From Limnoperna fortunei (lineage: Eukaryota; Mollusca; Bivalvia; Mytilida; Modiolidae), in assembly GCA_944474755.1 (NCBI GenBank), contig OX104115.1:52456648-52520647 (forward strand): 64,000 bases of DNA, written 5' to 3'. This document shows positions 45,995 to 58,402 of the stretch, piece after piece. The stretch's first letter is position 1, and the number at the start of each line of letters is the position of its first letter. Under the pieces are notes generated by a model. That model saw nothing but the letters and a program-made list of their open reading frames with translations. It was not told the DNA's origin and ran no database searches. Both the position numbers and the translations under genes were made by a program.

Positions 45995-46453
45995 TTAAGA
46001 AATAATTCACGGAGGCTGTGGTTTATCATTGTTTTACCACGGGGTGACCATTTATGTCGTATTTTTTTTATCCCGAGCGATAGCGAGGGATAAAATAACG
46101 ACATAAATGGTCATCCCGTGGTAAAACAATGATAAATCACAGCCTCCGTGAATTATTTCTATTCTAATAAGACAATTAAAGTACATTTATAATATTTTCG
46201 TACCTATAGAAACATCATTTCCGCCATAAACTGGCTGTTCCGTCAATGTAACACACAATATATTGCAACGGATAATTATAGCGCGTGTCGCTATTTATAA
46301 GATTTATACGTCATATGCAATAGCTTTCCGGTGGGATTGGAACAGACATTTAAAACACGCCCTTCTCAGCGCGTGTTGCTCATAGATAAATCATTTTTTA
46401 CCACAGTTGTGGTCTCAAAGCCTTTGAAGCACGTCATATTAGAATTTATGTTA
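45995..46453 (+). mobile_element. Hairpin-tailed MITE, copy 3
   Basis: The best preserved copy. Arms CACGGAGGCTGTGGTTTATC and GATAAATCACAGCCTCCGTG are perfect inverses around a TATCCCGAGCGATAGCGAG loop. A body of about 280 bp follows, ending near GTGGTCTCAAAGCCTTTGAA. Non-coding. Confidence 0.82.
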
Positions 46454-46807
46454 CAATAGCAAACTTGTTTGGTTAGATGACACAACGATTACAGATATGA
46501 GTGCGTGAACTCATCTGTACCTGAAATCGACCATTGACGGAAGAAAGATGTAAAATATAACTATAGCATTATCCGAGTGCAATCTAAATATAATTCTGAG
46601 TGATTTAAATTACAGTCAATGGAGATGAAAGGTGATTCAAGAGATTCAATATAATTTAAATTAATATTAGGAATACACGAACAACGTTATGGATGAATCA
46701 CTGCGGGATAAATGTATCCTATCCTTGTGACATCACACTTTAAAAGGTCTGAAATATATAGTCAGATAAAATCAATATAATCTGGAATATAATACAATCA
46801 ATGGATC

Positions 46808-46980
46808 CCTACCGAAAGTCGAGGGTTATCTCCGGGTACTCCCTCCTCTTAAAATAAAAACTTGACGCCTTTATATAGCTAAGTAACTAATGTTAAAACA
46901 TCATTCAAACAAACAGTGGATTCAGCAGATCATGTTCCTATATATAGCTAAAAACTAATGTTAAAACATCATTCAAACAA
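46808..46980 (+). repeat. SINE-A fragment with 64-bp tail duplication
   Basis: GTCGAGGGTTATCTCCGGGT and GACGCCTTTATATAGCTAAG, then two near-identical stretches TATATAGCTAA...ACATCATTCAAACAAACAGT about 64 bp apart. Confidence 0.65.
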
Positions 46981-47425
46981 ACAGTGGATTCAGCATATCG
47001 TGTTGTACACGTCTCCGGGCCAACAATAAAACGTGTGACATAATACTTAGTCCCGGAATTAGCCGTTCACTGTTCTTGTTTGGAAAGTAAATATTAATTA
47101 TACTCTCAGACGATTTAACTTAGATCATATTATAAAATCGTAAATAGCGGGATTATTGTAACAATAGCCTTATTGCATAACCGCTTAAAATTCTGGAAAA
47201 AGGCAGATTAAGGTAGTTTTTAAATGGTGTTTACTACACTATACCCGACGTTTTCACTCAAGTGGTTGACACTTTTTATTATCTTGATACGGTAAATTTA
47301 GTAGTAAATTATTTAATTAGAATATAATTTAATTCATATAATTAACACTGACAAATACTTAAAATGAAAATTTATCTAGAGATAATTCTAACGAAAATTC
47401 ATTTGATATATGTCTGTATTAAACC

Positions 47426-47665
47426 GGGGCCTCGATGGCCAAGTGGTTAAGGTAGTGTGTCTACTATTGATCACATGGTCTGTCAACACTGATATTGCGG
47501 GTTAGAGACTCACTGTGCACAAGCTTTACAGGAATCCAATCTTCATTGACAAGGATTGACAGTTTTCCTACCGAAAGTCGGGGTTTACTCCGGGTATTTC
47601 GACTTCCGCCCTATTAAAAACTGAACACTATTATAGCTGAAAATTTGCAGAAAACATTCAAACAA
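47426..47665 (+). repeat. SINE-A, near full length
   Basis: GGGGCCTCGATGGCCAAGTG head, TATTGCGGGTTAGAG B-box region, and TTGACAAGGATTGACAGTTT and AAAGTCGGGGTTTACTCCGG body. Confidence 0.85.
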
Positions 47666-47888
47666 ACAAAAACAAGGTCAGGAACCTATAAATCAATATG
47701 TTTGTTTGTGTATACAAGTTTTTCTATTATGCTTATTACCAATCACAAGCATAACACAAAATGAATAGAGATGTTTTTAATAATGGACAATCATGAACTG
47801 TAATTAAGTTTTTGTAAAACATGAAGTGATTTTTCGTGTCCTCAATTATGACCTATCTGTTTACAATCTTAAAACATTTATCTTTCAG

Positions 47889-48102
47889 GATATGAAAGAG
47901 AAATGAATACTGCTTTCATAATACAGAAGTATATTTGTTGTATTCAAGGGGACCGTTTAAAAATCTGCGTCGACTTTCCAAAAACCTGCAAATATTTCAT
48001 GCTACCTAATCCGAAATATACGGGGAATCACAACAACAAAAAACTATATGCTGCAACACGACACAAAAAACTTAATGTTGGTCTATACTTTTTAAATGTG
48101 TA
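47889..48102 (+). other. Orphan exon candidate
   Basis: After acceptor TTATCTTTCAG a phase-1 frame reads YEREMNTAFIIQKYICCIQG and DRLKICVDFPKTCKYF, with regular Cys and charged residues, to a stop at 48102. I know no such family and see no good donor or partner exon. It could be an unassigned upstream exon or chance. Confidence 0.22.
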
Positions 48103-48999
48103 ATATTGCATTATGATAATATATGGTCATAAAATATAAAGTTCGCCAAATTAACGTACCAAAATGGTGACCGGTAAAGGCGCACGATTTTAATGAAAAA
48201 ATAATTGTTCTATTGCAGTGTTATTTGTAACGCGGTCCTGCTTTCTAAAAATAGATTTGGGGACTCCTCGGATATATCTGGTAACCCAAACACTAAAATA
48301 TTGACACCGACGTAAAAATATGAAATTTCCCTCCAACTTGAAGAGTTGACAGCTAGTAGGGACGCAAAATAAAATTTTAAAAGTCTTGCAAAATTTAAAT
48401 ACAACACATCATTTTAAAGTGGAATTCATGACACTTTGAAAAACAGTTTAATTTTTAAAATATCTATTTGTATGTAAAAGAAATTTACATTTTATTCTTT
48501 TCAAAAAATTCGATCTTGACACAAAACTGTTTCCACAAAACAATTATATATAAAAAATTCTAAAATTGTAATATAAATTGAAATTAATATTTGGCTTCAT
48601 TAAAATGAACTTAACCTACATAAATATTAACTCAAAATGCTTTAATAGCAAGTAGTTTGACAAAAATATTGTCTCAATCTGTCTGCAAGATTGTCACATA
48701 CAAAAGCAGTCTTTTTGTGTTTTCACATTGCAGAGTGATTTACCATGTTTGATCATGTATTACATGGGAGGTAACTGCGTCATGACACAATGGGGTAGGA
48801 CATTTATAACTTTTTTAAAATATGAAAACGGTGGTTTTAATTTATTTTTATTAGCAAATCTTTTAAAAGATTTATAAAATATTGTTCTGTAGAAGTTTCA
48901 TTAATTTACTGTGCAAATAACTAACTTTTTCCAATCCCATTAGTTATACTAGTCCCAGAACAAGGTTTTCTTCAGTCTCAATAGACAAATATTGCTAGT

Positions 49000-49082
49000 T
49001 TCTCTACTGGAGGTCGGAGGTTTTCTGGTACTTTGTCTTCCTCCCAAAATAAAAAAAACTTACCGAAAGTGGCGTTAAACTA
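49000..49082 (+). repeat. SINE-A 3' fragment
   Basis: TCTCTACTGGAGGTCGGAGG, TTTTCTGGTAC and CCGAAAGTGGCGTTAAAC are shared with SINE-A. Confidence 0.55.
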
Positions 49083-50247
49083 CAAAAAAATTACAACAAA
49101 TTAACAAAAAATATATGTGAACTTTGTTTTTATGAACAGTAGAACTGAAGGTAATAGTCCGGATCTATTTAATCTGAAACAACACCCGCGACTGTTTTAA
49201 TGAAAAAATAATTGTTCTATTGCAGTGTTACAACTACTTGTACGTTAAAGCATTAATGACACTTTTATTTACATATAAAGTATTTTTCTATTGTGAAGTG
49301 TATCACCTTTAATTGTTTTGTTTACTTCAAAATAAGTAATAACTGCAGTTCGTTGATGTCTCGTACTTGTCCTAGGGATTTAAAGATTGTAATTGTTGTT
49401 TTGACTGATATAAGCTTTTTTTTTATAATTCTTCAATTCAAATAACTTGTGAATTTCATAATAAATAAAAACTAAAAATATATGACTGGTCGACAGCACT
49501 TGCTGTTAGCAAGGTTAGGAAATTGTTCAAAAATTGCTTGCCCATGATTTCACTAGTTCTGTCTGGTTTAATGTAAAGGTGACTAGTTGGTTTAAGGTCT
49601 TCGCACCTCTTTTCATTGGTTATTAAGGTTCTATTGTGAATCTGTCTTATATAACTTGATAATATTTTATTTGGTCATCTAGATTTTGTGTTCGGAGTAG
49701 TATTTTGTTCACATTATATATACTGAGAATTTTTCACATTTTACTGCCAGAAAGACGGTTCCCGTGAACACTTTACTGTCCATAGGGCATTCAGCTGAAA
49801 GTGATTATTGTGTTAAAATTGTACTATTTCTGGTTTAACTTGACGAATCATAAAATGATAATGAGCTAGCGTGCATATATATATTTTTTCTTGGAACTTG
49901 TGCTATCAATTCAACTATTCAAAATAGTGGACTATTGCTGAGACTTTAAACCACATCATTGTAAGTAAAATTAGATGTCATTGAAACTTTTTCATGGGAC
50001 ATGAACTATTTTTATATTAGGGTAACGTAAAAATTATATTACGTTGAAATTTATATAAATTTAATATATTTAGAATTTTCGTCCTAAATATGCAAAATAA
50101 TTATTTGGCCTTTTGATATGATCGGCTTGTTATTTTAGTTTTTAAATTTCATTTAAAAACGTAAAAACACAAATTAGTTTTTTAAAACTTTGAGCACTTT
50201 TCATTTCTAAAAATTGTTGAATGTTTTGCCTTTTCCAGATCACCAAG

Positions 50248-50308
50248 ATGGAAAGACTTACATACGTTTCTGTACTGTTGTTTATGTACCTTTATACATT
50301 TCCATGTG
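50248..50308 (+). CDS. Exon 1: start and signal peptide
   Basis: ATG 10 nt after an acceptor at 50238; donor TGTG|GTGAGT. Phase 1 out, and the split codon G+TG gives Val in exon 2. The ORF from 50221 uses an intronic ATG upstream of the acceptor and is not preferred. Confidence 0.72.
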
Positions 50309-53300
50309 GTGAGTTTATTTTCAAGTTGCAGTTTCTGAAGAAAGTTTACCAACTTATTAAATCTTGTCTGTCGTTGACTCCATACTGTTTTGTTTGTATT
50401 TGCACGTTATTTTTTGGATGGATACCGGGGTTTTGCAAAAGGGTAAAGGTCGCATGGGATCTTAAACCACAGAATTCTTATTTGCGCTTGTAACGTAATT
50501 AAACCAATAAATTTTTATTATTAGGAAGTAAAGTAATTATAAACTAAATAAACATGTGAATTATTACTATATTTAGAGATACAAAATAGCTAAGAATTGA
50601 AACTAATTTTTAATTAAGACTTTTAATATTTGTAAGGGCTGTAAACATGTATTTATTGAATTTAGATGTTACTTGATAATTTGGTGAATTTACAAGGACG
50701 TTTCTTCATTGATGTAATTTCAAATAATAATAGATTTGACCGATTGTTACATATATTTCTTAATTTGTACGGTGATTGGCCAAGCCTTAAATAAACATGC
50801 GATTGTCACCCTAAATACAGGAATATATTATATACTAGGAACATAGGCCGTAGGTCGGGGGTTTTCTTCAAGAACTTCAGATTCCTCTCCAATTAAAACA
50901 AGACGCTTCGATATAGCTTAAAATTAATGAAAGTGGCATTTAAAGCCCAAGCAAACGAAACTATACGAAAACAAGCATTACATGTTTCTGTAAGTGCTTT
51001 TCCATATATGTACAAAAATGTAGTTGGCCCTTTTTGACAACCTTTCATTCTCCTTGACTTATTTCCAACCAAGGCTTCCGAACTTAGTTTGTCAGTTTGG
51101 TGGATGTCATAATAGGCTTATGGGATTCACCAACAATGTTTTGAGTCAGATGAGATAACAACCAAGGTTTATGAGCTTTATCTATCTCGGCTGTGACCTT
51201 GTGGTGCCAAGTGTCGCCACGGGAAGGCGGAGGGGCTCTGTGCCAGCTGGGGACGACTAAAGTAATTGTTCCCTTTTTAACACAATATGGGTCAGCGGTA
51301 ATGTTCAACTATCAAGCTAGACGCATCACACAACATTTGACAGGCATGCAATACATTAGTACGTCTATGTTCTCCAGTGTTTCATAGTTTTGATCATTAT
51401 TACTAATTATATCACCGTTACAAATCACAACATATCCAGCAAAAGTTATATATGAAAAAAACCGGTATAGTAAATCCCGTGCAATATTTATTGTACATTA
51501 TATAAATATTACATGTCTGACAGGGTGACAGTTAAATTTTCAACTTTCGAAAACGTGTAAACCTCGGCGACAGGGTGACAGTAAAATTGTCATCTTGAGG
51601 AAGACTGTCAACCGAGGCGAAAGCCGAGGTTGATAGTATTTTCGAAAGTTGACAATTTTACTGTCACCCTGTCAGACATGTAACATTTATTTTATTATAC
51701 AGAAAAACCATTCAAACCATGAACAACTTTATTCAATAATGGTTTTAATTGATGTAATAATGGTAATGAAACAGCAATTTAACAATAAAAGTAAACTAAC
51801 AGTATCCAGTATCTTAAATCTGCCTCGTTTGTGGTAGAAAAACGTTTGTTGCTTGACATTATTAATTAACTAATATAATATTCATTTAGATAACAGTAAA
51901 ACTGCCGACATGATATAAATTTCCTGAACCAGTTATTGGTCCTGGCCAGCTGTATTGTCCTTCGGCTGCGCCTCAGGCCAATACAGCAAGCCATGGACCA
52001 ATAACTAGGCCAATACAGAAATTGTTACGTAAAAATATCATATTATTGTCGTCTGTTTATAACGGAAATGTAAAAATAGATATTGCGCATGCGCGAATGG
52101 TACAGTATAATTTTCGAACATTCTGTACCTTGGTAACGGGTGACAGTATTTTTCCGACATTAAATTTTTTTTGACAGTACTTATATGTCTCGGTGGCCTA
52201 TGAAAGATTAACATTTTAAATGAAATTGAGGTATAATAATGTAAATTGTTTACACGCGTGTTAAAACGTTCTATTGATTTCAGTGAATGCCTTGTTTGCA
52301 CCTCGCAACGCATATATCATAGACAGTGCTGGGCAAGCATTTGAAGGATATGTAAACTCAAAAAGTAAGGTGGGCGATAAGGTTCCTGTCAAGCAGGCTA
52401 AAAGCAAATGGTTTATTGAGCATGACAAAGAGGTATCATATCTGCAAGTAGTGATAAGGAAGAAAGTAGCACCAAAACAAGGGGTAGGTAGGATTATCTT
52501 AGAGCCAACTTTAAAAAATGAATACATGTGTAATAAATAATGGCCAATTAAATGTTTAAAGAATAACCTAAAACCAAAGAACATAAATGCATAAAACTGG
52601 CTTGTTTATATTAAAACAATTAGTACAGAATTTGATTGGTTTTCTTGTGTACATGTACATATACAGCGATATGACATGAAAGTGGGAAAAACTTGCCAGT
52701 CAAAATTCTAGAATGCCTAATTTAAACATACATGTATATCGTTACTTTTACAGATTTTATAGTCAAAAGATTCTTTTTTATATAAAAACTAGTTAAAAAT
52801 ATGGCCTTTTGTGTTATTTATATACAGCAAAAACAAAGGCTTCGGAATGCGGAAATGTTACGTGGAGATTTTATTTAATAAAGAAAAGCTGGTTTACCTA
52901 GACGATAAGGAAAGTTCGCCGCTTTTTCCCTTTATACTAGTATAGAGTTTCTTCTTTGCATTTGGAGTCTAAAGGATCTTAAGACCATATATAATGATGT
53001 CCTAATATTTTCATTTTTATTTGGATTTTGTTTTTAATTTTAGGTAAAATTCATAACAGTAGATACAGACGCCTTTCTCGTCGACGACTACGGATATTTG
53101 CGTGTAAATAATACAAAATCATTTGAACAAGCCATCACTCTAGAAATTTATGTAAGTAAAGTCAGTATTCTTTTAAAATTAGAAAGAAACGGTAGAATAC
53201 ACTTTGCTGGTTTGTAAACTGGTATTCATATGTTACTAATAAGACTGATAGGTCTAAGAACACCGAACACAATAAAAACTTTTAATCAGCTTTTTTAATG

Positions 53301-54300
53301 GTTCTAAAAAGATTGTGAAGCCTAATTTTAGCCACCCCCCATTCCTTTTTCCACCGCCACACAATTCTTCACGGAAGGGCATTTCCGGCCTTCACCTCAG
53401 CATTCTTTTGATTGAAGCCAGTTTTTAATCCTGAAACCGGGATTCCATTATAGCAAGCCCATTTACATCCACCAGGAATACCTTTAAGCAAACCTATTTC
53501 CATTCACTATGATTTCCTTGACGCAATCATTTTCCTTGCCTCAAGGTGGCAAATACAGTTACTTAAATCTTACATAAACTTCGCTTCACAAAAGTATAAT
53601 AACTTGTTAAAATTTTAATGACTTTATTAACAATAATGGAAAAACACATGGCGTATTAAGCACTCCTTTAGTTAATTTCTTTTTCAACACAAAACGTGCA
53701 ACTCTGTCTTAAAAGATATAAGTGAAACTAATTTTATTTATTATTTCTTTTTAGGTGGTGATGTTAGCCGACGGTGAAGCTGTGTCGAATCCAGTTCCTT
53801 TTATTATAATTGCCGGGAATCTACCAACAGAAACAAATTCTACATACAGTCTACCTCCTACTGTTTTTGCAGTCGGATTGGTTTGTTTGATTGTCGTATT
53901 TGCGTTTTTAATTCCTTTTTTAGTTCGAAGATTTCGAAGTGGCAAGCCAGTTTTCAAATTTGGAAGTCGTACCGAATCTGTTTTAAATCTGAACAATACA
54001 ATTGTTAATGAGAAAGGTAGTCACCCACAGCTGACAACTCACATAGCTGATAACGCACAATACTTTTATCCTCACCAGCATCTATTTGCCCCTACATTAA
54101 CTGAAGGCGATTTTTATGAAAACCGTGGTTATCATCCTGAAGGAACATTTGAAATAATGCAAAATGAGCTGTCGAAATACCCTCTACCTTTTGCTAGGCA
54201 TGTACATGACCAAGATCATTGCATTGTTATTAATCTAGAGAAAAAACGCAGCAGTGATTCAGATTCTGGTATATCGTGTGATACAGTGTCTTTGAGATGA
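50248..54300 (+). CDS. Small type I membrane protein, cadherin-like ectodomain (4 coding exons)
   Basis: Exons 50248-50308, 52284-52483, 53044-53151 and 53755-54300 (TGA) join in phase (1, 0, 0) to 915 nt, 304 residues. Residues 1-20 (MERLTYVSVLLFMYLYTFPC) are a signal peptide. Residues 21-150 show a cadherin-repeat-like pattern: VKFITVDTDAFLVDDYGYLR, ITLEIYVVMLADG, SNPVPFIIIAG. Residues about 160-180 are a TM helix (FAVGLVCLIVVFAFLIPF) with basic stop RRFRSGK. The 124-residue tail ends SSDSDSGISCDTVSLR, a possible phosphorylation cluster. An acceptor TTTTCCAG at 50238 suggests an upstream non-coding exon. Cadherin kinship is inferred from pattern only; the ligand and role are unknown. Confidence 0.78.
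50845..50960 (+). repeat. SINE-A fragment
   Basis: GTAGGTCGGGGGTTTTCTTC, CAAGACGCTTCGATATAGC and GAAAGTGGCATTTAAAGCCC match the SINE-A 3' half. It lies in intron 1 of the membrane protein gene. Confidence 0.65.
51506..51682. repeat. Inverted repeat, 177 bp
   Basis: Arms TACATGTCTGACAGGGTGAC and GTCACCCTGTCAGACATGTA, with AACTTTCGAAAA inside both. An additional internal CCGAGGCGAAAGCCGAGG hairpin. MITE-like, in intron 1 of the membrane protein gene. Confidence 0.8.
51931..52006. repeat. Short hairpin element
   Basis: AGTTATTGGTCC and GGACCAATAACT are inverse arms, with AGCTGTATTG and CAATACAGC nested inside. Confidence 0.7.
52284..52483 (+). CDS. Exon 2: ectodomain first half
   Basis: Acceptor TTGATTTCAG and donor GTAGGT. 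It encodes NALFAPRNAYIIDSAGQAFE and SKWFIEHDKEVSYLQVVIRK, ending in phase 0. Confidence 0.72.
53044..53151 (+). CDS. Exon 3: ectodomain second half
   Basis: Acceptor TTTTAATTTTAG and donor GTAAGT, exactly 36 codons in phase 0: VKFITVDTDAFLVDDYGYLR and SFEQAITLEIY. Confidence 0.75.
53755..54300 (+). CDS. Exon 4: TM helix and cytoplasmic tail
   Basis: Acceptor TTCTTTTTAG, open frame of 181 codons plus TGA. It contains the last ectodomain strand, the TM helix and the whole tail (ENRGYHPEGTFEIMQNEL, RHVHDQDHCIVINLEKKR). AATAAA near 54344 is a candidate poly(A) signal. Confidence 0.8.
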   Translation: MVMLADGEAVSNPVPFIIIAGNLPTETNSTYSLPPTVFAVGLVCLIVVFAFLIPFLVRRFRSGKPVFKFGSRTESVLNLNNTIVNEKGSHPQLTTHIADNAQYFYPHQHLFAPTLTEGDFYENRGYHPEGTFEIMQNELSKYPLPFARHVHDQDHCIVINLEKKRSSDSDSGISCDTVSLR

Positions 54301-57300
54301 AAACCAGCAATCAATTTAAGTCATTTGGACGAAAAGAAACAACTAATAAAAAACTAACCAAAGAGGAAGCTTCACATCTATAAACTATTGTTATTTTTCT
54401 ATCAATTAATCTTGGGTGCTCCTTAAAAGGAGGAATATACACAAGGATTACAGCAATAAATGAGAACGCGTACTTTTTCGATGCAGATGTTTGTCACATT
54501 GAACTGGCAAGTAAAAAGAAACCGTGTGATTCAATATTTATAAGCAAAGCCACGTTTATTTTCAGATATAAAATAATAATGTCTCCCTCTAATCTTTCAA
54601 CGACAAATATTATTCAATGTTTTGTTGTCTCCTTGGTCAATGACCCTAAAATAACGAAGTCTCATGGACACTTCCAGTGAAAAAAGTACGGTAGTCTCAA
54701 ATCAGTGAACACGAGATTGGTTGTACGACGTTAAAGTTCTCATCAACTCTTTCTTCGAGATTTCAACCTTAATACAAAACGCATTAGTCCATTAAGAACC
54801 ATTTACGGCCAATGTGTCTTCAGACAATTTAAGTTTTAAAACCCATGATCGTGAATTTTTGTTAGCGTTGGTCAACAATTAATGTATTTTCACGTCTTGA
54901 TCAACGTTCACCGAACTACTTTCAGCAAAATGATGCGATAATCTTGTGCAATTTAGATAAAAAGTAGTATAATTAAATGCAGTTTTGACATTTAAAAGAA
55001 TCATAACATTAAACAAACAAATCATATTCCAAAGGACTTTTATGATAAGTTTGTGAGTAACTTGTTCTTGTTAATACATGTATATCGATAAATTCCCTTT
55101 AAATCAGCGTTAATCCTATGTGTAAATTTCATTTTATTGACAATGAAATTATGCAAAGGTTGTGTTTACTCTTATGGCGATTTCAGGGCATAATGTTATG
55201 ATCGCTTTCATATTTTAAATTATGAAATCTGAATTTAAGTCATGACTATGTATCTTTTAGTTTATAATATCGTGTTAATAATAGGGCTTTAAATTAAACT
55301 GTCTCGTTTTCCAGTTTTTTGCATAAGCTTTATGATAGTTACTCTGTTAGATTTTAGGCAGATAGAGGTAAAATGTTTTAAGAATTTTACACATCTATGT
55401 AGTAAATTGTTACCAAAGATAATTGTATTAGAATTGTTAAAATGTATACTTATGTTATTGTTATGTTTGTTCTTTTAATAATCAAGATTTAGATATTTTA
55501 GCAGTTTTGTTTTTATTATTGCGGCGGAGAGAAGCTAGTTGGACGTCACTGAACCAGTCTTTGGTAGGAACCAGTTACCGTTCAACAATTTGCTATCAAT
55601 AAATTTCCATAGTAACTGTACTGGTAACTGCTATGTTTATTGTGTAAGAAAAACAGAATCATACAATATATGCTGATAGCATACGACACTTTAAAGCATC
55701 CAGTTCTAGTTTTCTATGACTAAATATGTAACCTGGTTTCACAACTTAGCTCATCGTTCAATGAACCCTTGTGGCCTCGGTGGACGAGTGCTCAAGAAGG
55801 TTGTTTGCTATTAACAACGGGTGCAGGCCATGATATAGCTGAAAAAAATTGCTGCAAGTGGCGTTAAACTCCTCCCAAACAAATAAACAATTATCCTTGA
55901 TGATGTAACAAACAAATCCCCTATAAATTAGTGGACTAGCTCGATTGCTTCCATTAATCCCCTTTTAAGGTGGGATTTTAAGTCCATAAAACAATAGTTT
56001 TCAATGATTGAATGTTTGTCAACGCTGCTTTCGTCTGCGAAAAATTTAGATGAAGCAGTTCGCTAACATTTCTGTTTGTTGTTATTACTTAACCTTCTCC
56101 TCACTGCTTTTAAACTAAGCGCCAAATGCACCATTCTAGATTGTAAACTCTGAAGTATTTATTCATTTTGCCGAAATTCGACAAGTACATTGAACGTTTA
56201 TACCAAAACGTGTGTGCTTACTGGAAGATTTCCTGATTATGTGAAGTGTAAATACAGATCCAAATATAGCGTAATATAACTAAAATGAGAAGTTCTACAT
56301 TTCAACTAATTTTTATTTTTAATGAGCAGGCTACGATTTTTAAAAAAAGGGACACTTATTTAGTGGCGACAAGCAAATTCCATAATTATAAAAGTATACT
56401 TTAATATATGGAACTGAAAACGTATAAAAAAGTTTAAACAACAGAATAGAATCAGTTAGTGATCTATTTTAAATTTTTTTCCTATTTTGGAAAATATAAC
56501 CATGTATGTAACTATATACAACAACAAATGCTCAGGAGGCAGAAAACCGGTTTATACCATCTAGTGAATGACAGAAAACTCTATACAATTTTTTTCACAG
56601 TCGATAGATCTATTTAACTTGCAGTAAAAGTTGGCCTACATCGTCAGATGTCCTAATTTTTCGTAAAACACTTTTGTTCGAGACATTTTTGCCCATTTAA
56701 AAAAAAATTGAATATATTTAGTTCAGTGTAATAATTGTTTTATCTACTAGTATATCGTGGTGACCAGTTAAGACTGGTATTAGTATTGTGCTTTCAGTTA
56801 AAACAAATCAGTACAAGCTCGGACTAATGTAGGATCAGCACGAACCTTAATAGAAATAAAAGTCCAGTTTTATATTCAGGCATTAAATGATGAATATTTG
56901 TGAAAGATCTACCATGCATTATTTATGCAAAGTCCTAGTCCGCACTGAATGGAATTTTAACAGATTTGATTAATTTCTGTCATAAAAGTTGCCTGTATCG
57001 TCAACGGTTTACAAAAACAGGAAAGAATTTCTTCCCCTTGTGTGGGGAAAAGTTAGTCAGAAATGAAAAAGGAATAGTTCAATGCCAATTCATAAGTTCT
57101 TGACAAAGTTCATTCCATACTGCAAAATAGCTTAAGCGACAATTTGTTTTAATTAAAAATGCGATAGGCCTCTTATTTTCTGTAACGTTAGAAAATATCT
57201 AAAACGGATATTTCTAGTAAAAGTCGTTTTTTTCTATCGGCAATAACTTATATACAATAATAATACGTCGAATTTACTTTTTAATTTTATATATGATTTA

Positions 57301-58143
57301 AAGGTCGAATTATTTGTTAAAAAAGGTTTCACGACTTTATATACTTTATATATGAGTTCAATCCAATCAGGAGAACTGTCCGATTGGCCCACGCAGGCGC
57401 AGTTCTGACCATTTGTTCATATGTGACCATGTCTGTTGTAGCTAAGTTGACTCTCTCTGAACATAAAAAATGTATATTCGTAACACAAAGATCTATGCTC
57501 TACCCAGGCTACAACAAATTCTTATATTAATCATAAAGTATACATATTAAAAAAGGGACATCTGTTCTTAAAACAAGAACATTTATAAAAATATAAATGA
57601 AAAAACCTCAAAGATTGCAATATGAGCACATGTATAACAATAAAACGCCTCCTGTAAAGAAAATTTCGTATACAAAAAGCTTTAAAAGTAACTAAGAGAA
57701 AAATCAAAGTTCAAAAGTATTTTGTGAATCACCTAAACTAACTTGGTTTTGATGGCATTGCGTAAGCCAGTCTTGCTATAAGTTAGATCTTTTGTTTGTT
57801 CAATTTTGATTCAGCTTAATTTTGTGAACGTCACATTTTCGCGCGAATTTTTTATTTTTATTTTCATTCGTTATGATCGTTCAGAGTTACTGATTTGATT
57901 GCGCAAGTTATTGGAAAGTAATATGTTCCTAATCCATAAAATATGGGGAGGGAGGGGATTTTTTCCTCATTTTCTTTTTAAACATCGATCTACTCTGCAA
58001 ATTTCGGATGTTTTCATTAAGTTTGCTCCATTTTTCCAGTACACTGGAATAAAAGCTATTTTTGTAAGATAGTAAATACTCCTTTAATTTTTATTTATAG
58101 CATATAAATATTTTTTGACAAACAGATTTTTCAGTCTTTATCA
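54301..58143. other. Intergenic, no gene seen
   Basis: It begins with the 3' UTR of the membrane protein gene. A damaged SINE-A at 55768-55895 (GTGGCCTCGGTGGACGAGTG ... GCAAGTGGCGTTAAAC) is the only repeat I recognise. Confidence 0.4.
55768..55895 (+). repeat. SINE-A with internal deletion
   Basis: The tRNA-like head TGGCCTCGGTGGACGAGTG is joined almost directly to the tail GCCATGATATAGCTGAAAAA and GTGGCGTTAAACTCC. Most of the body is missing. Confidence 0.7.
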
Positions 58144-58344
58144 TTATCTCCCGTCTTGTATCTCCCAACAGATGGAGTTTATACTACTTCTTAAATTGTA
58201 ATTTTGGTTTGTTATAAATAGTAGGATTTCAGCCAAAAGATATGCAGGCGTCTCTCCATTTAGTGATTTGTAATGTGCACATAACATGTTTATCCAACGA
58301 CGCTCATAACGTGTATCCCGACACAATTTCTTGTAGTGTTTCAT
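58144..58344 (-). pseudogene. LINE C-terminal fragment (CR1/Jockey type)
   Basis: The minus frame reads KSLNGETPAYLLAEIL and QNYNLRSSINSI, like the 'SLNG..P.YL.....YNLRSS' segment seen downstream of the RT of CR1/Jockey-like LINEs. It is a different family from the fragment just next to it. Confidence 0.55.
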
Positions 58345-58402
58345 GGAATTTACTCTTTCTATGCCCAGTAATTGTCATTGCTGCCCAGTCTAATCAAAAT
58401 AA

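Larger units (their letters stand above)
40218..50238. other. 10-kb stretch without a supported gene
   Basis: Apart from the SINEs, MITE copy 3, simple repeats and the orphan exon listed separately, this AT-rich interval shows no exon I can support. It separates the metalloprotease 5' end and the membrane protein gene, which are divergently transcribed, so both promoters probably lie here. Confidence 0.4.

Noticed and set aside
52261..52584. Minus-strand ORFs opposite exon 2 of the membrane protein gene
   Set aside because: Shadows of the plus-strand exon, whose splice phases fit its neighbours.
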